The notes: a model not told the origin generated them from the letters alone. Counted from the stretch's first letter, positions 36,986 through 46,680 are shown. The stretch: 64,000 bases of DNA from Pseudodesulfovibrio senegalensis (GCF_008830225.1 NZ_WAIE01000008.1:1-64000), one strand, 5' to 3'. Numbers and translations: made by a program.

Positions 36986-38986
36986 ATGAACGGATATTTC
37001 ATTACCGGAACCGACACCGACGTCGGCAAGACTCTCGTTACTGCGGCTCTTTTGCGCGCCCTGCTGGACAGGGGCGAATCCGCGCTGGCCGTCAAGCCGG
37101 TGCAGACCGGCTGCACTGAAACCGGCACCGGCCTTCTGGTGCCGGACGTGGAAATCTATGCCCGGCTGGCCGCTCCCTTGTTCCCGCAGGGCTACCCGCA
37201 CGCATGCTGCCGCACGTTCATCCCGGCCTGCTCGCCCCATCTGGCCGCCAAACTGGCGGGCGAAACTCTGGACGCGGACGCACTGGCCCGTGCGGTACGG
37301 GAACTGGCACAGGATCGGGACACGGTTATCGTGGAAGGCGCGGGCGGCGCGGCCGTGCCCCTGAACCAGCGCCAGACCATGTTCGACCTCATGCAGCGCC
37401 TCGACCTGCCCGTGATCATCGTGGCGGACAACAAACTGGGCGCGGTGAACCACGCGCTCATGACCGTCGAGGCGGTGCGCAACCGGGGCCTGCGCGTGGC
37501 CGGGGTGGTCATGACCAACACCACGCCCGCCACGGACGAAGACGTTTCCCTGCGCCGCGACAACGTGGAAACCATTGCCCGTCACGGCAACATCTCCATT
37601 CTCGCGGACATCCCGTTCCTGTCCGGCCCGGACTTCGACATGGAGCTGGTGCGCCATGCGGCGCAGGCCCTGAACGTGCTTGACGCGAACGACCGCGTTC
37701 CAGACACCGCAGACGCCATGCGCTTTGACCGCGAGCACGTCTGGCATCCGTACACTTCGGCCACGAACCCGCTGCCCACGGCCAGGGTGCGCAGCGCGCG
37801 CGGCGTGCGCATTGTCCTTGAGGACGGGCGCGAGCTCATCGACGGCATGGCCTCGTGGTGGTGCGCCATCCACGGCTACGGCCACCCGGAACTGGATGCG
37901 GCGGCGCGCGCCCAGCTGGGACGCATGTGCCACGTCATGTTCGGCGGCCTGACCCACGCCCCGGCCATCGAGCTGTGCCGCACCCTGTGCGAAATGACGC
38001 CCGAATCCCTTGAACACGTTTTTCTGGCGGATTCCGGCTCGGTGAGCGTGGAGGCGGCCATCAAGATGGCCCTGCAATACATGCAGGCGGACGGGCAGAC
38101 AAAACGCACCAAGCTGTTCACCGTGCGGGGCGGATACCACGGCGACACCTGCGGGGCCATGTCCGTGTGCGACCCGGACAACGGCATGCACCATCTCTTT
38201 TCCGGCCTTTTGCCGCAGCAGATATTCGCGCCGCGCCCGGACTGTGCGTTCCATGAACCGTTCGATCCGGCCAGCCTTGATGAGGCCGCACACATTCTGG
38301 AGCAGAACAGCGAACACGTCGCGGCCATCATCGTGGAGCCCATCGTGCAGGGCGCGGGCGGCATGCGGTTCTACCATCCGCACTACCTGAAAGGGCTGCG
38401 GGAGCTGGCGGACAAACACGGCGTGCTGCTCATCCTCGACGAGATCGCCACGGGCTTCGGCCGCACGGGCAAGCTCTTTGCCTGTGAATGGAGCAACGTG
38501 GAGCCGGACATCATGTGCGTGGGCAAGGCGCTTTCCGGTGGCTGCATGACACTGGCCGCAACGCTGGCCACGCGCAGGGTGGCCCATACCATTTCCGCGG
38601 ACGGCGGCGTGTTCATGCACGGTCCCACCTTCATGGGCAATCCGCTGGCCTGCGCCGTGGCCAACGCCAGCCTCGGCCTGCTGCGCACGACCGACTGGAA
38701 AACACGGGTAAACAACATCGAAACGTGGCTGAACGAATCCCTTGCCCCGTGCCGCAGCCTGCCGGGCGTGGCGGACGTGCGCGTGCTCGGGGCCATCGGT
38801 GTCGTGGAAATGAACGAAGCCGTGAACGTGGCCCGACTACAGGAATTTTTCATCGAAAAAGGCGTGTGGCTGCGCCCGTTCGGCAGGCTCATCTACATGA
38901 TGCCCGCCTATGTCATGGCCCGGAATGAAATCGGACAGCTGGCCGCGACCGTTTTCGAGGCCATACAAACCAACCGGCACCGATAG
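36986..38986 (+). CDS. bioDA: Bifunctional dethiobiotin synthetase / DAPA aminotransferase (BioD-BioA fusion)
   Basis: 666 residues from the ATG at 36986. Residues 1-235 are BioD: MNGYFITGTDTDVGKT (P loop), VEGAGGAAVPL and TNTTPA. Residues about 245-666 are BioA, a PLP aminotransferase: VWHPYTSATNPLPT, GMASWWCAIHGYGHP, YHGDTCGAMSVCD and Lys514 in VGKALSGGCMT as the expected PLP lysine. It would catalyse two successive late steps of biotin synthesis, KAPA to DAPA to dethiobiotin. The frame is continuous, so this is a true fusion. No other bio gene is in the window. Confidence 0.93.
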   Translation: MNGYFITGTDTDVGKTLVTAALLRALLDRGESALAVKPVQTGCTETGTGLLVPDVEIYARLAAPLFPQGYPHACCRTFIPACSPHLAAKLAGETLDADALARAVRELAQDRDTVIVEGAGGAAVPLNQRQTMFDLMQRLDLPVIIVADNKLGAVNHALMTVEAVRNRGLRVAGVVMTNTTPATDEDVSLRRDNVETIARHGNISILADIPFLSGPDFDMELVRHAAQALNVLDANDRVPDTADAMRFDREHVWHPYTSATNPLPTARVRSARGVRIVLEDGRELIDGMASWWCAIHGYGHPELDAAARAQLGRMCHVMFGGLTHAPAIELCRTLCEMTPESLEHVFLADSGSVSVEAAIKMALQYMQADGQTKRTKLFTVRGGYHGDTCGAMSVCDPDNGMHHLFSGLLPQQIFAPRPDCAFHEPFDPASLDEAAHILEQNSEHVAAIIVEPIVQGAGGMRFYHPHYLKGLRELADKHGVLLILDEIATGFGRTGKLFACEWSNVEPDIMCVGKALSGGCMTLAATLATRRVAHTISADGGVFMHGPTFMGNPLACAVANASLGLLRTTDWKTRVNNIETWLNESLAPCRSLPGVADVRVLGAIGVVEMNEAVNVARLQEFFIEKGVWLRPFGRLIYMMPAYVMARNEIGQLAATVFEAIQTNRHR

Positions 38987-38995
38987 GGAGCGACC

Positions 38996-40324
38996 ATGAA
39001 CCTGCTGACCCTGTATTTCGCCCTGTTCGTGGGCATGGGCGTGTATGAATACGTCAAACGCAAGGATTTCGAGGAATTCGCGGTTGCGGGCCGCCGCTCG
39101 GGCAGCGCCATGGCGGGCGTGTCCATTGCGGCATCGTGCGTGGGGGCCTCGGCCACGGTGGGCATGACCGGACTGGCCTTTTCCGCGGGAACGCCCGCGT
39201 TCTGGTGGCTGGGCTCGGGCGTGGCCGGACTGCTGGTGCTGAGCACCCTGCTGGCCGCCAAGGTGCGGCAAAGCAACGTCTTCACCCTGCCGGACATGGC
39301 CCGCAAATTCGTTTCACCGGCCGCACGCAGGCTCACGGCATTGATCATCATCCCGGCGTGGCTGTCCATACTCGCGGCCCAGTACCTTGCCGCAGCCAGA
39401 ACGGCCTCGGCCCTGGCGGACGTGGACAACGGCACGGCCCTGCTGCTTTGCGCGGCGGTCATCACCGCCTACACCATGCTGGGCGGGCAGAATTCCATCC
39501 TCAAAAGCGATGCGGTGCAATACGCGTTCGTGGCCGCCGGGCTGGGATTGGCCCTCGCCTATGCGGGTTCGGCCTCGCCCGTGTCCCTGCGCAGCATCGA
39601 CCTGCAACTGGTCAACGACTCGTTCCCCCTGTCCAGGTGGACCTATTTCATGCTCATCGTGGGCGGCAGCTACGTTGTCTGCCCCATGCTCTTCGGCAGG
39701 CTCTTTTCCACGCGCGGAGAAACCCAGGCCAGACGCGGCGCACTGCTCGGGGCCGTGGTCATCGCGCTTTCCGCCGCGGCCATCGTCTGCATCGGCCTGT
39801 ATGCGCGCGGGCTGGCCCCGGCAGGAACCGACCCGGATTCCATCCTGACCCACGTGATCCCCTCGGTCATGCCGGGCTGGGCGGGCACGCTGCTGCTCTT
39901 CGCCCTGTTTTCGGCCATCATCTCCTCGGCGGATTCCTGCCTGCTCACGGCGGCCACCGTGCTGGAGCACGACATGCTCGGCGGCACCAACACGGCCCGC
40001 TGCCGCTGGACCATGCTGGCCCTCGGGCTGGGCGCGCTGGTCATCGCCCGCTCGGGCGGAAGCATCCTCTCCCTGCTGCTGGCCGCCAACGACATTTACG
40101 TGTGCGGGGTGGTGGCCCCCATGTTCGTGGCCATCCTCGCATGGAAAAAACGCCCGCTGAACCCGAATATCATGCTGCTGGCCATGCTCGCGGGCGGCAC
40201 CCTCGGCATCGCGGCCGCGTGGACCGGCATGAAGGCGTTCAGCTTCGCGGGCGTGGGCCTCTCGCTGACCCTGTCCATTGCCGCACTGGTGCGCACCAAG
40301 GAAGGGCTGCCGCAAACGCGATAG
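38996..40324 (+). CDS. Sodium:solute symporter family protein
   Basis: 442 residues, with about 12-13 hydrophobic segments and SSS-family motifs: FAVAGRRSG near 25, GLAFSAGTPAFWWLG near 60-75, a Ser-rich segment ALFSAIISSADSCLLTAATV near 305-325 matching the sodium-site helix. It starts ten bases after bioDA with GGGAG as ribosome site, so the two genes are probably one operon. That suggests a biotin precursor or other carboxylate as substrate, but this is only context. Confidence 0.85.
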   Translation: MNLLTLYFALFVGMGVYEYVKRKDFEEFAVAGRRSGSAMAGVSIAASCVGASATVGMTGLAFSAGTPAFWWLGSGVAGLLVLSTLLAAKVRQSNVFTLPDMARKFVSPAARRLTALIIIPAWLSILAAQYLAAARTASALADVDNGTALLLCAAVITAYTMLGGQNSILKSDAVQYAFVAAGLGLALAYAGSASPVSLRSIDLQLVNDSFPLSRWTYFMLIVGGSYVVCPMLFGRLFSTRGETQARRGALLGAVVIALSAAAIVCIGLYARGLAPAGTDPDSILTHVIPSVMPGWAGTLLLFALFSAIISSADSCLLTAATVLEHDMLGGTNTARCRWTMLALGLGALVIARSGGSILSLLLAANDIYVCGVVAPMFVAILAWKKRPLNPNIMLLAMLAGGTLGIAAAWTGMKAFSFAGVGLSLTLSIAALVRTKEGLPQTR

Positions 40325-40357
40325 CCCTCTTCTTCACGGTCGTTTTTCTGGTCCCAC

Positions 40358-40379
40358 CCCATCACGCGCAACGTGATCG
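40358..40379. repeat. REP-like palindrome, family 4, copy 2
   Basis: CCC-ATCACGC-gca-ACGTGAT-CG matches 31623-31644 except for one base. It again lies between convergent genes (symporter and TonB receptor), directly before a hairpin terminator. Confidence 0.65.
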
Positions 40380-40398
40380 CCTAAAAACCTACCAGGAA

Positions 40399-40444
40399 AG
40401 GGCCGGGAAAAGAGGCTTTGTCGCAAGCGTCTCTCCCCGGCCCC
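40399..40444. terminator. Bidirectional GC-rich terminator hairpin
   Basis: GGGCCGGG (40400-40407) pairs with CCCGGCCC (40436-40443), with a looser inner stem. It separates the convergent symporter and TonB receptor genes. No long T tract on either side, so strength is uncertain. Confidence 0.5.
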
Positions 40445-40462
40445 TGTTCAGGCAGGTACGGA

Positions 40463-42586
40463 TCAGAAACGGCCGCTCAAAGTCAGACCGAATGTTCTGG
40501 GATCACCGGCCTGTCCTACGGGATCGGACCCCGGGAATTCAAAGGCCACGGCCCGGTAATGGGCGTTGAACAGATTCTTGACCCAGAAGGTCAGGTCGAA
40601 ATGCTCGGATTCCAGCCCGAGCCGCAGGTTGACCAGTTTGTGCGCGTCTTCCTTGATGCTGTTGGCGGTGTTCCAGTAGAAATCGCCGATGCCCTGCAGT
40701 TCGCCGCGCACGAGGAGGTTGAGCGGCCCATCGGACCAGAACATGTCAAAATGGTCCATTATGGGCCGCCTGTATTGGAGAGCCACGTTGAAAGTGTATT
40801 CCGGGGCAAGGGGAACCTTGTTGCCCTTGTAGTCCGCACCGGCCAGCGGGTCTTCGTATTTCATGAACTCGGCGTCCGTGTAGCCGAAACTGGCATCCAT
40901 GGTCAGGCCCTCGGCCAGCAGCACGTTGCCTTCCACCTCGAAGCCGCGACTGCGCGAGCGGCCCACGTTCTGCACGATGGTATTGGCCGTGGGCAGCAAC
41001 TGGGTGACCTGCTGGTCGCTCAGGTCGATGTAGAAAACGGACGCGTTGAGCATGAGCCGGTTGTCGAGCAGCGAGGTTTTGGCTCCGATCTCGTAGTTCC
41101 AGCTGTATTCAGGATCGAACGAGGCGTCCGCGATGCTGGTGAATCCGGTGTTGAATCCGCCGCTGCGGTATCCGCGCGAGACGCCCGCATAGGTCATGAT
41201 TGAATCGGTCCAGTGATAGGCGAGCTGAAACTTGGGCAGCACCGCGCTGTTGTCGATGCTGTCGCTGAACGTCAGGTCCGGGTTGATGGCAAACGGCGCG
41301 GACTCACGTTTATAGTCGATGGAACGGTGCTCGTAGTCGAGCCGCAGCCCGCCGGTGACGTCCAGCTTGTCGAACACGGTGCGGGTGATCTGCCCGAAGG
41401 CCGCATATCCGTAGGATTCAAGGTCGGAATGGGCGTCTTCCACCACCCCGCCGAAGCCGGGATAGTTCATCTGCAGGTAGTGATCCTTGTCCTCGCTGAA
41501 CCCGTACAGGCCGCCGATCCACTGCCATACGCCGCTGTCCCCGGGGGAGGAGAGACGGAACTCCTGGCTGAACTGGTCGTCACGAACGCGCTCCTTGGCC
41601 CAGTAGAGATCCGCGGCCGTGAAGTCCTGATCGTTGATCACGTCGTCGTCATAATGGCGGTATCCCGTGATGGAGGTAAAGCCCAGCATGTCCGCGTCGT
41701 AGCCCACCTTGAGCGAGGTGCCCACGGAATTGCGCTGATGCTCGCCCTCCACGTTGTGCGAGAAATTGTGCGGATCGCTGTCCACCTGGTTCAGGCTGGT
41801 CACGGGAAACGCGCCGTCATCGAGCTGTTCGCCGTCCACCTGCGCCAGCACGTCGAGCCTGTCCGTGGGCGTCCAACGCAGTTGGGCGCGGCCGCTCTTG
41901 TCGTTGCGGTCGTCGCCGTCCTTGTCCAAATAGTCGTTGCGGCTGTAACCGTCACGTTGTTCAATGTTGCCGGAAAACCCGAAAAACAGCGTGTCGTCCA
42001 CAATGGGGCCGCGCAGGTGCATGTCGGTTTCCATGAGCCCGTAATTGCCGAATGTCTGGTCGGCCCCGACATGGAATTCATTGTCCGGTTTTTTGGTGAT
42101 GATGTTGATAACCCCGGCAAGGCTGTTGCGGCCGTACAACGTACCCTGCGGACCGCGCAGGACCTCGATGCGCTCGATGTCGAACAGGTTGGAATCGAAC
42201 ACGCGGGAGTCCATGTAGTTGACGTCGTCAACGTAGAATCCCACGGCCGGGTCGTTGTTCACCGCGCCCAGCCCGCGCACGAACACGAAGGAGTTGCCCC
42301 GGAATCCCCAGTTGCAGACGAACAGGTTGGGAATCCGGTTGGAAACGTCCTGCAACGTGGAAATGCCGGAATCGATGATCTGCGTGTCCGTGATGGCCGA
42401 GATGCTGGACGGCACGTCCTGCAGGTTTTCCTTTCTCTTTTCCGCCGTCACCACCATGGGTTCCAGCTGCATGGCACCGGATTCATCCGTTTCCCCGGCC
42501 ACGGCCTGTGCGCCGAGGCAGGCCAGCAGCCCCAGCGTCGCCAGCAGGCCAAGAACCGCCCGCTTCGGTTTGTACTTCTCAAACAT
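40463..42586 (-). CDS. TonB-dependent outer-membrane receptor
   Basis: 707 residues from the ATG at 42586 (AGGAGAGG upstream; an upstream start six codons earlier is less well placed). Signal peptide ends AQAVAGE. A TonB-box-like segment LEPMVVTAEKR lies near 42-52, the plug domain follows (VPSSISAITDTQI, IEVLRGPQGTLYGRNSLAGVINIITK), then a 22-strand-type barrel ending in a terminal Phe (LTLSGRF). It likely imports an iron chelate, as it is the third gene after the FeoA-like and FeoB genes. The exact ligand is unknown. Confidence 0.92.
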   Translation of the reverse strand: MFEKYKPKRAVLGLLATLGLLACLGAQAVAGETDESGAMQLEPMVVTAEKRKENLQDVPSSISAITDTQIIDSGISTLQDVSNRIPNLFVCNWGFRGNSFVFVRGLGAVNNDPAVGFYVDDVNYMDSRVFDSNLFDIERIEVLRGPQGTLYGRNSLAGVINIITKKPDNEFHVGADQTFGNYGLMETDMHLRGPIVDDTLFFGFSGNIEQRDGYSRNDYLDKDGDDRNDKSGRAQLRWTPTDRLDVLAQVDGEQLDDGAFPVTSLNQVDSDPHNFSHNVEGEHQRNSVGTSLKVGYDADMLGFTSITGYRHYDDDVINDQDFTAADLYWAKERVRDDQFSQEFRLSSPGDSGVWQWIGGLYGFSEDKDHYLQMNYPGFGGVVEDAHSDLESYGYAAFGQITRTVFDKLDVTGGLRLDYEHRSIDYKRESAPFAINPDLTFSDSIDNSAVLPKFQLAYHWTDSIMTYAGVSRGYRSGGFNTGFTSIADASFDPEYSWNYEIGAKTSLLDNRLMLNASVFYIDLSDQQVTQLLPTANTIVQNVGRSRSRGFEVEGNVLLAEGLTMDASFGYTDAEFMKYEDPLAGADYKGNKVPLAPEYTFNVALQYRRPIMDHFDMFWSDGPLNLLVRGELQGIGDFYWNTANSIKEDAHKLVNLRLGLESEHFDLTFWVKNLFNAHYRAVAFEFPGSDPVGQAGDPRTFGLTLSGRF

Positions 42587-42656
42587 TTTCCTCTCCTTTT
42601 GCATTCAGCATCCTTTTGTTCCGAAAATCCCGTCCGCGCCGTGAAGGGCGGCCCGG

Positions 42657-44717
42657 CTACAGAAAAATCGATCCCGCATGATACGAGGCCAGCGCCGTGA
42701 CAAGCGCAATGCCCAGCATGGCCGCCAGCAGGGCAAGGGTATGCCGCCATGCGCCCAGCTCTGACCGCAGGGCCACGATGGAAGCCACGCACGGCAGGTA
42801 AAGATTGGAAATCACGACAAAGGCAAGCGCGCCCTGCGGGGTAATGGCGCTGCGAACCGCGTGGATGATGGCCTCGTGATCGCCCGCGCCCACCGAAAAC
42901 AGCACGGCCAGCGTTCCGGCCGTGGTCTCCTTGGCCACGAACGAGCTCATGAGCGCCACCACGAAGCGCCAGTCGAACCCAAAAAACGACCCCAGCGGCT
43001 CCAGCTTCCTGCCCAGCACGTACAGGTAGCTATGCTCGATGCTGCCGCCCGGATAATAGCTGACGGCCCAGACCAGAATCAGGGCCGCAAAGATGAACCC
43101 GGCCGTGCTTTTGGCAAATATTTCCAGACGCGTGCGCACCCCGGTCAGAATGGTGCGGAAATTGGGCTTGTGGTACAGAGGCAGTTCCATGACCAGTCCG
43201 CCGGACTGCACGCGGTCCATGCGCCGGTTCAGCACCACGGCGGTGACGCAGGCAAGGCAGATGTTCACGGCAGTGACGCCCAGAATGACCAGCAACGCGG
43301 TCCGCGGTTCGAACAGGGCAAAGGCGAACAGAAAGGCCACCCCGGTCTGGCCCGAACAGGGCAGAAACGGCAGCATGCACAGGGTGATGAAACGCTGCCT
43401 GCGGGTGTTGACCACCCGGCTCCCGGCTATGGCCACGGTATTGCAGAGGAAGCCCATGAGCAGGGGGATGGCCGACTTGCCATCGACCCCGAGCCTGCCG
43501 AGCAGCGGGTCCATGAGGCAGGCCACGCGCGCTAGGTACCCGGTATCCTCCAGAAAATGAAAAACCGCGTAGATGAAGCCGATGATGGAAAGCAGGGCCA
43601 GCACCCATCCCGCGGCCGGAACCACGGCCCCGGCCATGAGGCTGCCCAGCACGCCGGGCAACAGGGCCTTGATCTGCGGTCCGGCCGAAAGCGCGCCCAT
43701 GAGCGCCATGCCGCCCGTGCACATGCCCAGCACAACGCCGAGCAGACACCCCAGCGGAATGACAACAAAGGCCACGATCCTGCCCCACAGCGGATGCATG
43801 AGCACACGGTCCCACCGGTCCGTGGGGCTGGCATGCCCCTGCCGGACGGTCACGACATTGCCGCAGACCGAATCGATCCACTGCTGCCGCTTTTCGTACA
43901 CGTCCATGGCCGCGTTGTCCGGCAGACGGTTCACGCGTTCATCAAGACGTTGCCATGCATCGGCATCCAGCGCCTTCTTGAGCCGGGCGCGCAACGAGCT
44001 GTCGTTTTCCGCCAGCTTTGTCGCGGTCCAGAGCGCCTTTTCGGGCACCATGCCTTCGGCCTCAAGACCAGCGGCCAGCTCCCGCACCGCTTCCGGGGCC
44101 TGCGGGCCGTTCCGATGCTCCGACCGGCTCCTGTCCACAAAAAACAGGGCCTCCACAAGGCCGTCCAGCGACTGCTCCCGGCTGGTGCCCACCAGGGGGA
44201 TCACGGGAACGCCCATGGCCCGGGAAAGTGCGTCCGCGTCAATGGTGCGCCCTTCCTGCTCGGCCACGTCCATCATGTTCAGGGCCACCACGACGGACAG
44301 GCCCAGCGCCATGATTTCGGCCACGAGATACAGACTGCGCTCAAGGCTGGCGGCATTGACCACGGCCAGCACCGCATCCGGCACGTCCGAAAGCAGAAAG
44401 TCGCGCGCGATCTCCTCTTCCACCGAGTTGGCGGTCAGGCCGTAGGTTCCGGGCAGGTCCACCAGCACGCAAGACCGTCCGGCGCGGTCCAGACGCCCTT
44501 CGGCCCGGTCCACGGTCTTGCCCGGCCAATTACCCACGCGCTGGTTGAGTCCGGTCAGCCGGTTGAACACCGTGGATTTTCCGGTGTTGGGCTGGCCGGC
44601 CACGGCCACCACCAGCGGCCTTTCGGCAGCGGATGCGGCCCGGGGCGCGGGAGCGGCCACGGTTTCCGCGTGGTGGCGGAGCACGTTCACGTCCGTTTTT
44701 TTCGCCGCATCAGGCAT
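42657..44717 (-). CDS. feoB: Ferrous iron transporter FeoB
   Basis: 686 residues. An N-terminal extension of about 33 residues precedes the G domain: G1 GQPNTGKST (41-49), G3 DLPG (87-90) and G4 NMMD. A helical spacer and a long membrane region with two Gate motifs follow (MGFLCNTVAIAGSRV and FLPCSGQTGVAFLFAF). It moves Fe(II) across the inner membrane. It starts three bases after the stop of the PepSY-like/FeoA gene, which supplies the FeoA partner in fused form. Confidence 0.95.
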   Translation of the reverse strand: MPDAAKKTDVNVLRHHAETVAAPAPRAASAAERPLVVAVAGQPNTGKSTVFNRLTGLNQRVGNWPGKTVDRAEGRLDRAGRSCVLVDLPGTYGLTANSVEEEIARDFLLSDVPDAVLAVVNAASLERSLYLVAEIMALGLSVVVALNMMDVAEQEGRTIDADALSRAMGVPVIPLVGTSREQSLDGLVEALFFVDRSRSEHRNGPQAPEAVRELAAGLEAEGMVPEKALWTATKLAENDSSLRARLKKALDADAWQRLDERVNRLPDNAAMDVYEKRQQWIDSVCGNVVTVRQGHASPTDRWDRVLMHPLWGRIVAFVVIPLGCLLGVVLGMCTGGMALMGALSAGPQIKALLPGVLGSLMAGAVVPAAGWVLALLSIIGFIYAVFHFLEDTGYLARVACLMDPLLGRLGVDGKSAIPLLMGFLCNTVAIAGSRVVNTRRQRFITLCMLPFLPCSGQTGVAFLFAFALFEPRTALLVILGVTAVNICLACVTAVVLNRRMDRVQSGGLVMELPLYHKPNFRTILTGVRTRLEIFAKSTAGFIFAALILVWAVSYYPGGSIEHSYLYVLGRKLEPLGSFFGFDWRFVVALMSSFVAKETTAGTLAVLFSVGAGDHEAIIHAVRSAITPQGALAFVVISNLYLPCVASIVALRSELGAWRHTLALLAAMLGIALVTALASYHAGSIFL

Positions 44718-44720
44718 GAC

Positions 44721-45461
44721 TCAGGCCTCCGCCCTTTCAAGGATGAATGCCGCCGCCACATTGCGGGCCACGGCTATGCGCGTGTTGCGCGCGGAAAGCA
44801 CCACCGGCCCCCGGCGCGGCATGCGCAGAACCGTGACCGGCACGCCGGGCAACAGGCCGAGCGCGGCAAGGCGCGCCATGTCCCGGGCATTGCCCGTGGC
44901 GCGAAAGAGAAACCGGTCGCCCGGGGCCAGCCCCAGGACGCCTTCGCCCGCAGCCCTGCCGCGGCGCAGGTATGGGAAAATCACCAAATAGACTCCGGTA
45001 ACCGCGAGGAAGACAAAGGAAATCTCGAACGGGGCCTTGAGAATAGCGGACACCGCAGGGTTCAGCCATGCCAGCGCACCCTTTTCCGTGAACAGGGCGC
45101 TGCCGTCCGACTCCCTGCCCAGCAGCCGTCCGTCCGTTGCACTCACGGTGCAGACCACAAAGGCCCCGGGGTCGCGGACCACATAGCGGCCGTCACGGGG
45201 CAGGTAGGTCACGGTCAGGTCGGGGCCGAACGGACCGTACGCTCCGGATCTCACCCGGCGCATGATCTCGTGAAACGGCACCACCGAACCTTGAACGGCA
45301 ACAATCCCGACCGTTGCGGGCTCAACAGCCTGCGTGCCCTTCACGGGGTAGGCCAGGGGCAGAAGGAGCAGCTCACCCAGCCAGACCACCGTGAGAAAGG
45401 ACACATAGATTCCCAGCCATTTGTGAGCCTTGCGGGAAAACTTCAAAAAACTGAAACGCAT
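44721..45461 (-). CDS. PepSY-type membrane protein fused to FeoA domain
   Basis: 246 residues. Residues 1-165 resemble a short PepSY-associated/PiuB-like membrane module: RKAHKWLGIYVSFLTVVWLG (first helix, 11-37), a periplasmic part with TDGRLLG, and a second helix (146-165). Residues about 175-243 are a FeoA/SH3-like domain (LAPGDRFLFRATGN, LAALGLLPGVPVTVLRM, NTRIAVARNVAAAFIL). FeoA is normally a free cytosolic protein of about 75 residues; here it would be tethered to the membrane next to FeoB. First gene of the iron operon, with a Fur-box-like site upstream. Confidence 0.82.
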   Translation of the reverse strand: MRFSFLKFSRKAHKWLGIYVSFLTVVWLGELLLLPLAYPVKGTQAVEPATVGIVAVQGSVVPFHEIMRRVRSGAYGPFGPDLTVTYLPRDGRYVVRDPGAFVVCTVSATDGRLLGRESDGSALFTEKGALAWLNPAVSAILKAPFEISFVFLAVTGVYLVIFPYLRRGRAAGEGVLGLAPGDRFLFRATGNARDMARLAALGLLPGVPVTVLRMPRRGPVVLSARNTRIAVARNVAAAFILERAEA

Positions 45462-45481
45462 GCAAACTCTCCGCTTAAAGC

Positions 45482-45500
45482 GAATTCGACATTCATTATC
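45482..45500 (-). promoter_or_regulatory. Fur-box-like site before the feo operon
   Basis: The 19 bases match the Fur consensus GATAATGATAATCATTATC at about 13 positions, including an intact TCATTATC half. It lies about 20-40 bases upstream of the FeoA-fusion start on the leftward strand. Confidence 0.5.
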
Positions 45501-45668
45501 AATATGGAAAAGGAAAACCCTCAGGCTGAAAAGCCTACGACAGGCGAAAAGCGCACACTACAACATGCGAAACATTTTTTTACATATACAGCAGAAAAGC
45601 CCTCGCGTTCACGCTCGATGCAGATGGCCGGTCAGACTGTACCGGAAGCGACGGGAAAACAAATCCGG

Positions 45669-46640
45669 TCAGGCGGATTCCTTGAGCTTGGCGGTCTCCA
45701 CGGCTTCGCGCCGCACGTTGAATTCGGACTGGTACTGCTTGGGCGTGGTGCCGAAGTGCTTGGAAAACGAACCCGTGAAATGGCTGGGGCTGGAAAACCC
45801 GCACTCGTAGGCCACCTCGGTCACGGTGCGGTTGCCGTCCTCCAGCATCTTTCGCGCGCATTCCAGCCGGGCCTTGCGCACCATGCCGAAGACCGTGTCT
45901 CCGAAAACCCTGCGGAACAGCGCGTTGAGCTGGGAGCGGTTCAAGCCCACCTGGCGGGCCAGCTCGTCAAGCGCGGGCGGATTGTCGAAACTGCGCATGA
46001 GGATGTCGCGGGCGGCATAGGCGATGCGCTGGTTTTGCGGCTTTGCGCTGTGCAGCCGAATCACGTCGGTTTCCAGCAGGTTCAGGTGCAGGTAAAGCAG
46101 CTCTATCTTCTTGTATTCCATGAAGATGGTACGCATGGCGTTGTCCGTGGTGTTGGTCACTATGTGCTCAGCCACGATCCGGATGGGCAGGGAAAGCCGC
46201 CCGCTCTCCATGAAGAACGGCTCGGGCGTACCCTGAACCGCCTTTCGCAAGGCGGGGTGCAGGGGACATCCGGTTGTTTCGGCGATGTGGTTCAGGTCTT
46301 CGGGAAAAATCTGCAGGCTGACCAATTGTGCCGGGGCATGGGGCGCAATAAGAAAATTTCCCCGGCAGCGCGGCATGCACAGGATACCGCTGTTGCCCCC
46401 GGATATTTCGGCCGCAAGGCGTCTGTTGCTGCGGTCCGAGGCCGTTATGCAGACCTTTCCGGAAAGGCAGAACAAAAATTCCACCGGCGCTTCTTCCGTA
46501 TGAAAAACAAACGACGACTCCTGGTTGCGCGCGGGGAGGTCATGAACCACCATGCGCACATACGGCAACACGCTGGCCCCCTCCATGTGGGAAGACGAAA
46601 CCAGCGCAGGATCCCAATTCTGCATACACCCTTGCGACAT
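45669..46640 (-). CDS. AraC family regulator (PchR-like)
   Basis: 323 residues. The N-terminal ligand or effector domain (about 1-215) resembles that of the siderophore-type PchR/YbtA group. The AraC DNA-binding domain spans about 220-310, with both helix-turn-helix units visible: ALDELARQVGLNRSQLNALFRR and TVTEVAYECGFSSPSHFTGSFSKHFGTTPKQY. It lies upstream of the feo/TonB genes on the same strand and has its own Fur-box-like site, so it probably activates iron uptake when iron is low. The inducer is unknown. Confidence 0.88.
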   Translation of the reverse strand: MSQGCMQNWDPALVSSSHMEGASVLPYVRMVVHDLPARNQESSFVFHTEEAPVEFLFCLSGKVCITASDRSNRRLAAEISGGNSGILCMPRCRGNFLIAPHAPAQLVSLQIFPEDLNHIAETTGCPLHPALRKAVQGTPEPFFMESGRLSLPIRIVAEHIVTNTTDNAMRTIFMEYKKIELLYLHLNLLETDVIRLHSAKPQNQRIAYAARDILMRSFDNPPALDELARQVGLNRSQLNALFRRVFGDTVFGMVRKARLECARKMLEDGNRTVTEVAYECGFSSPSHFTGSFSKHFGTTPKQYQSEFNVRREAVETAKLKESA

Positions 46641-46680
46641 GTCACATATCCGCCGTTCGTTAGGGTCAACAACACCATTT

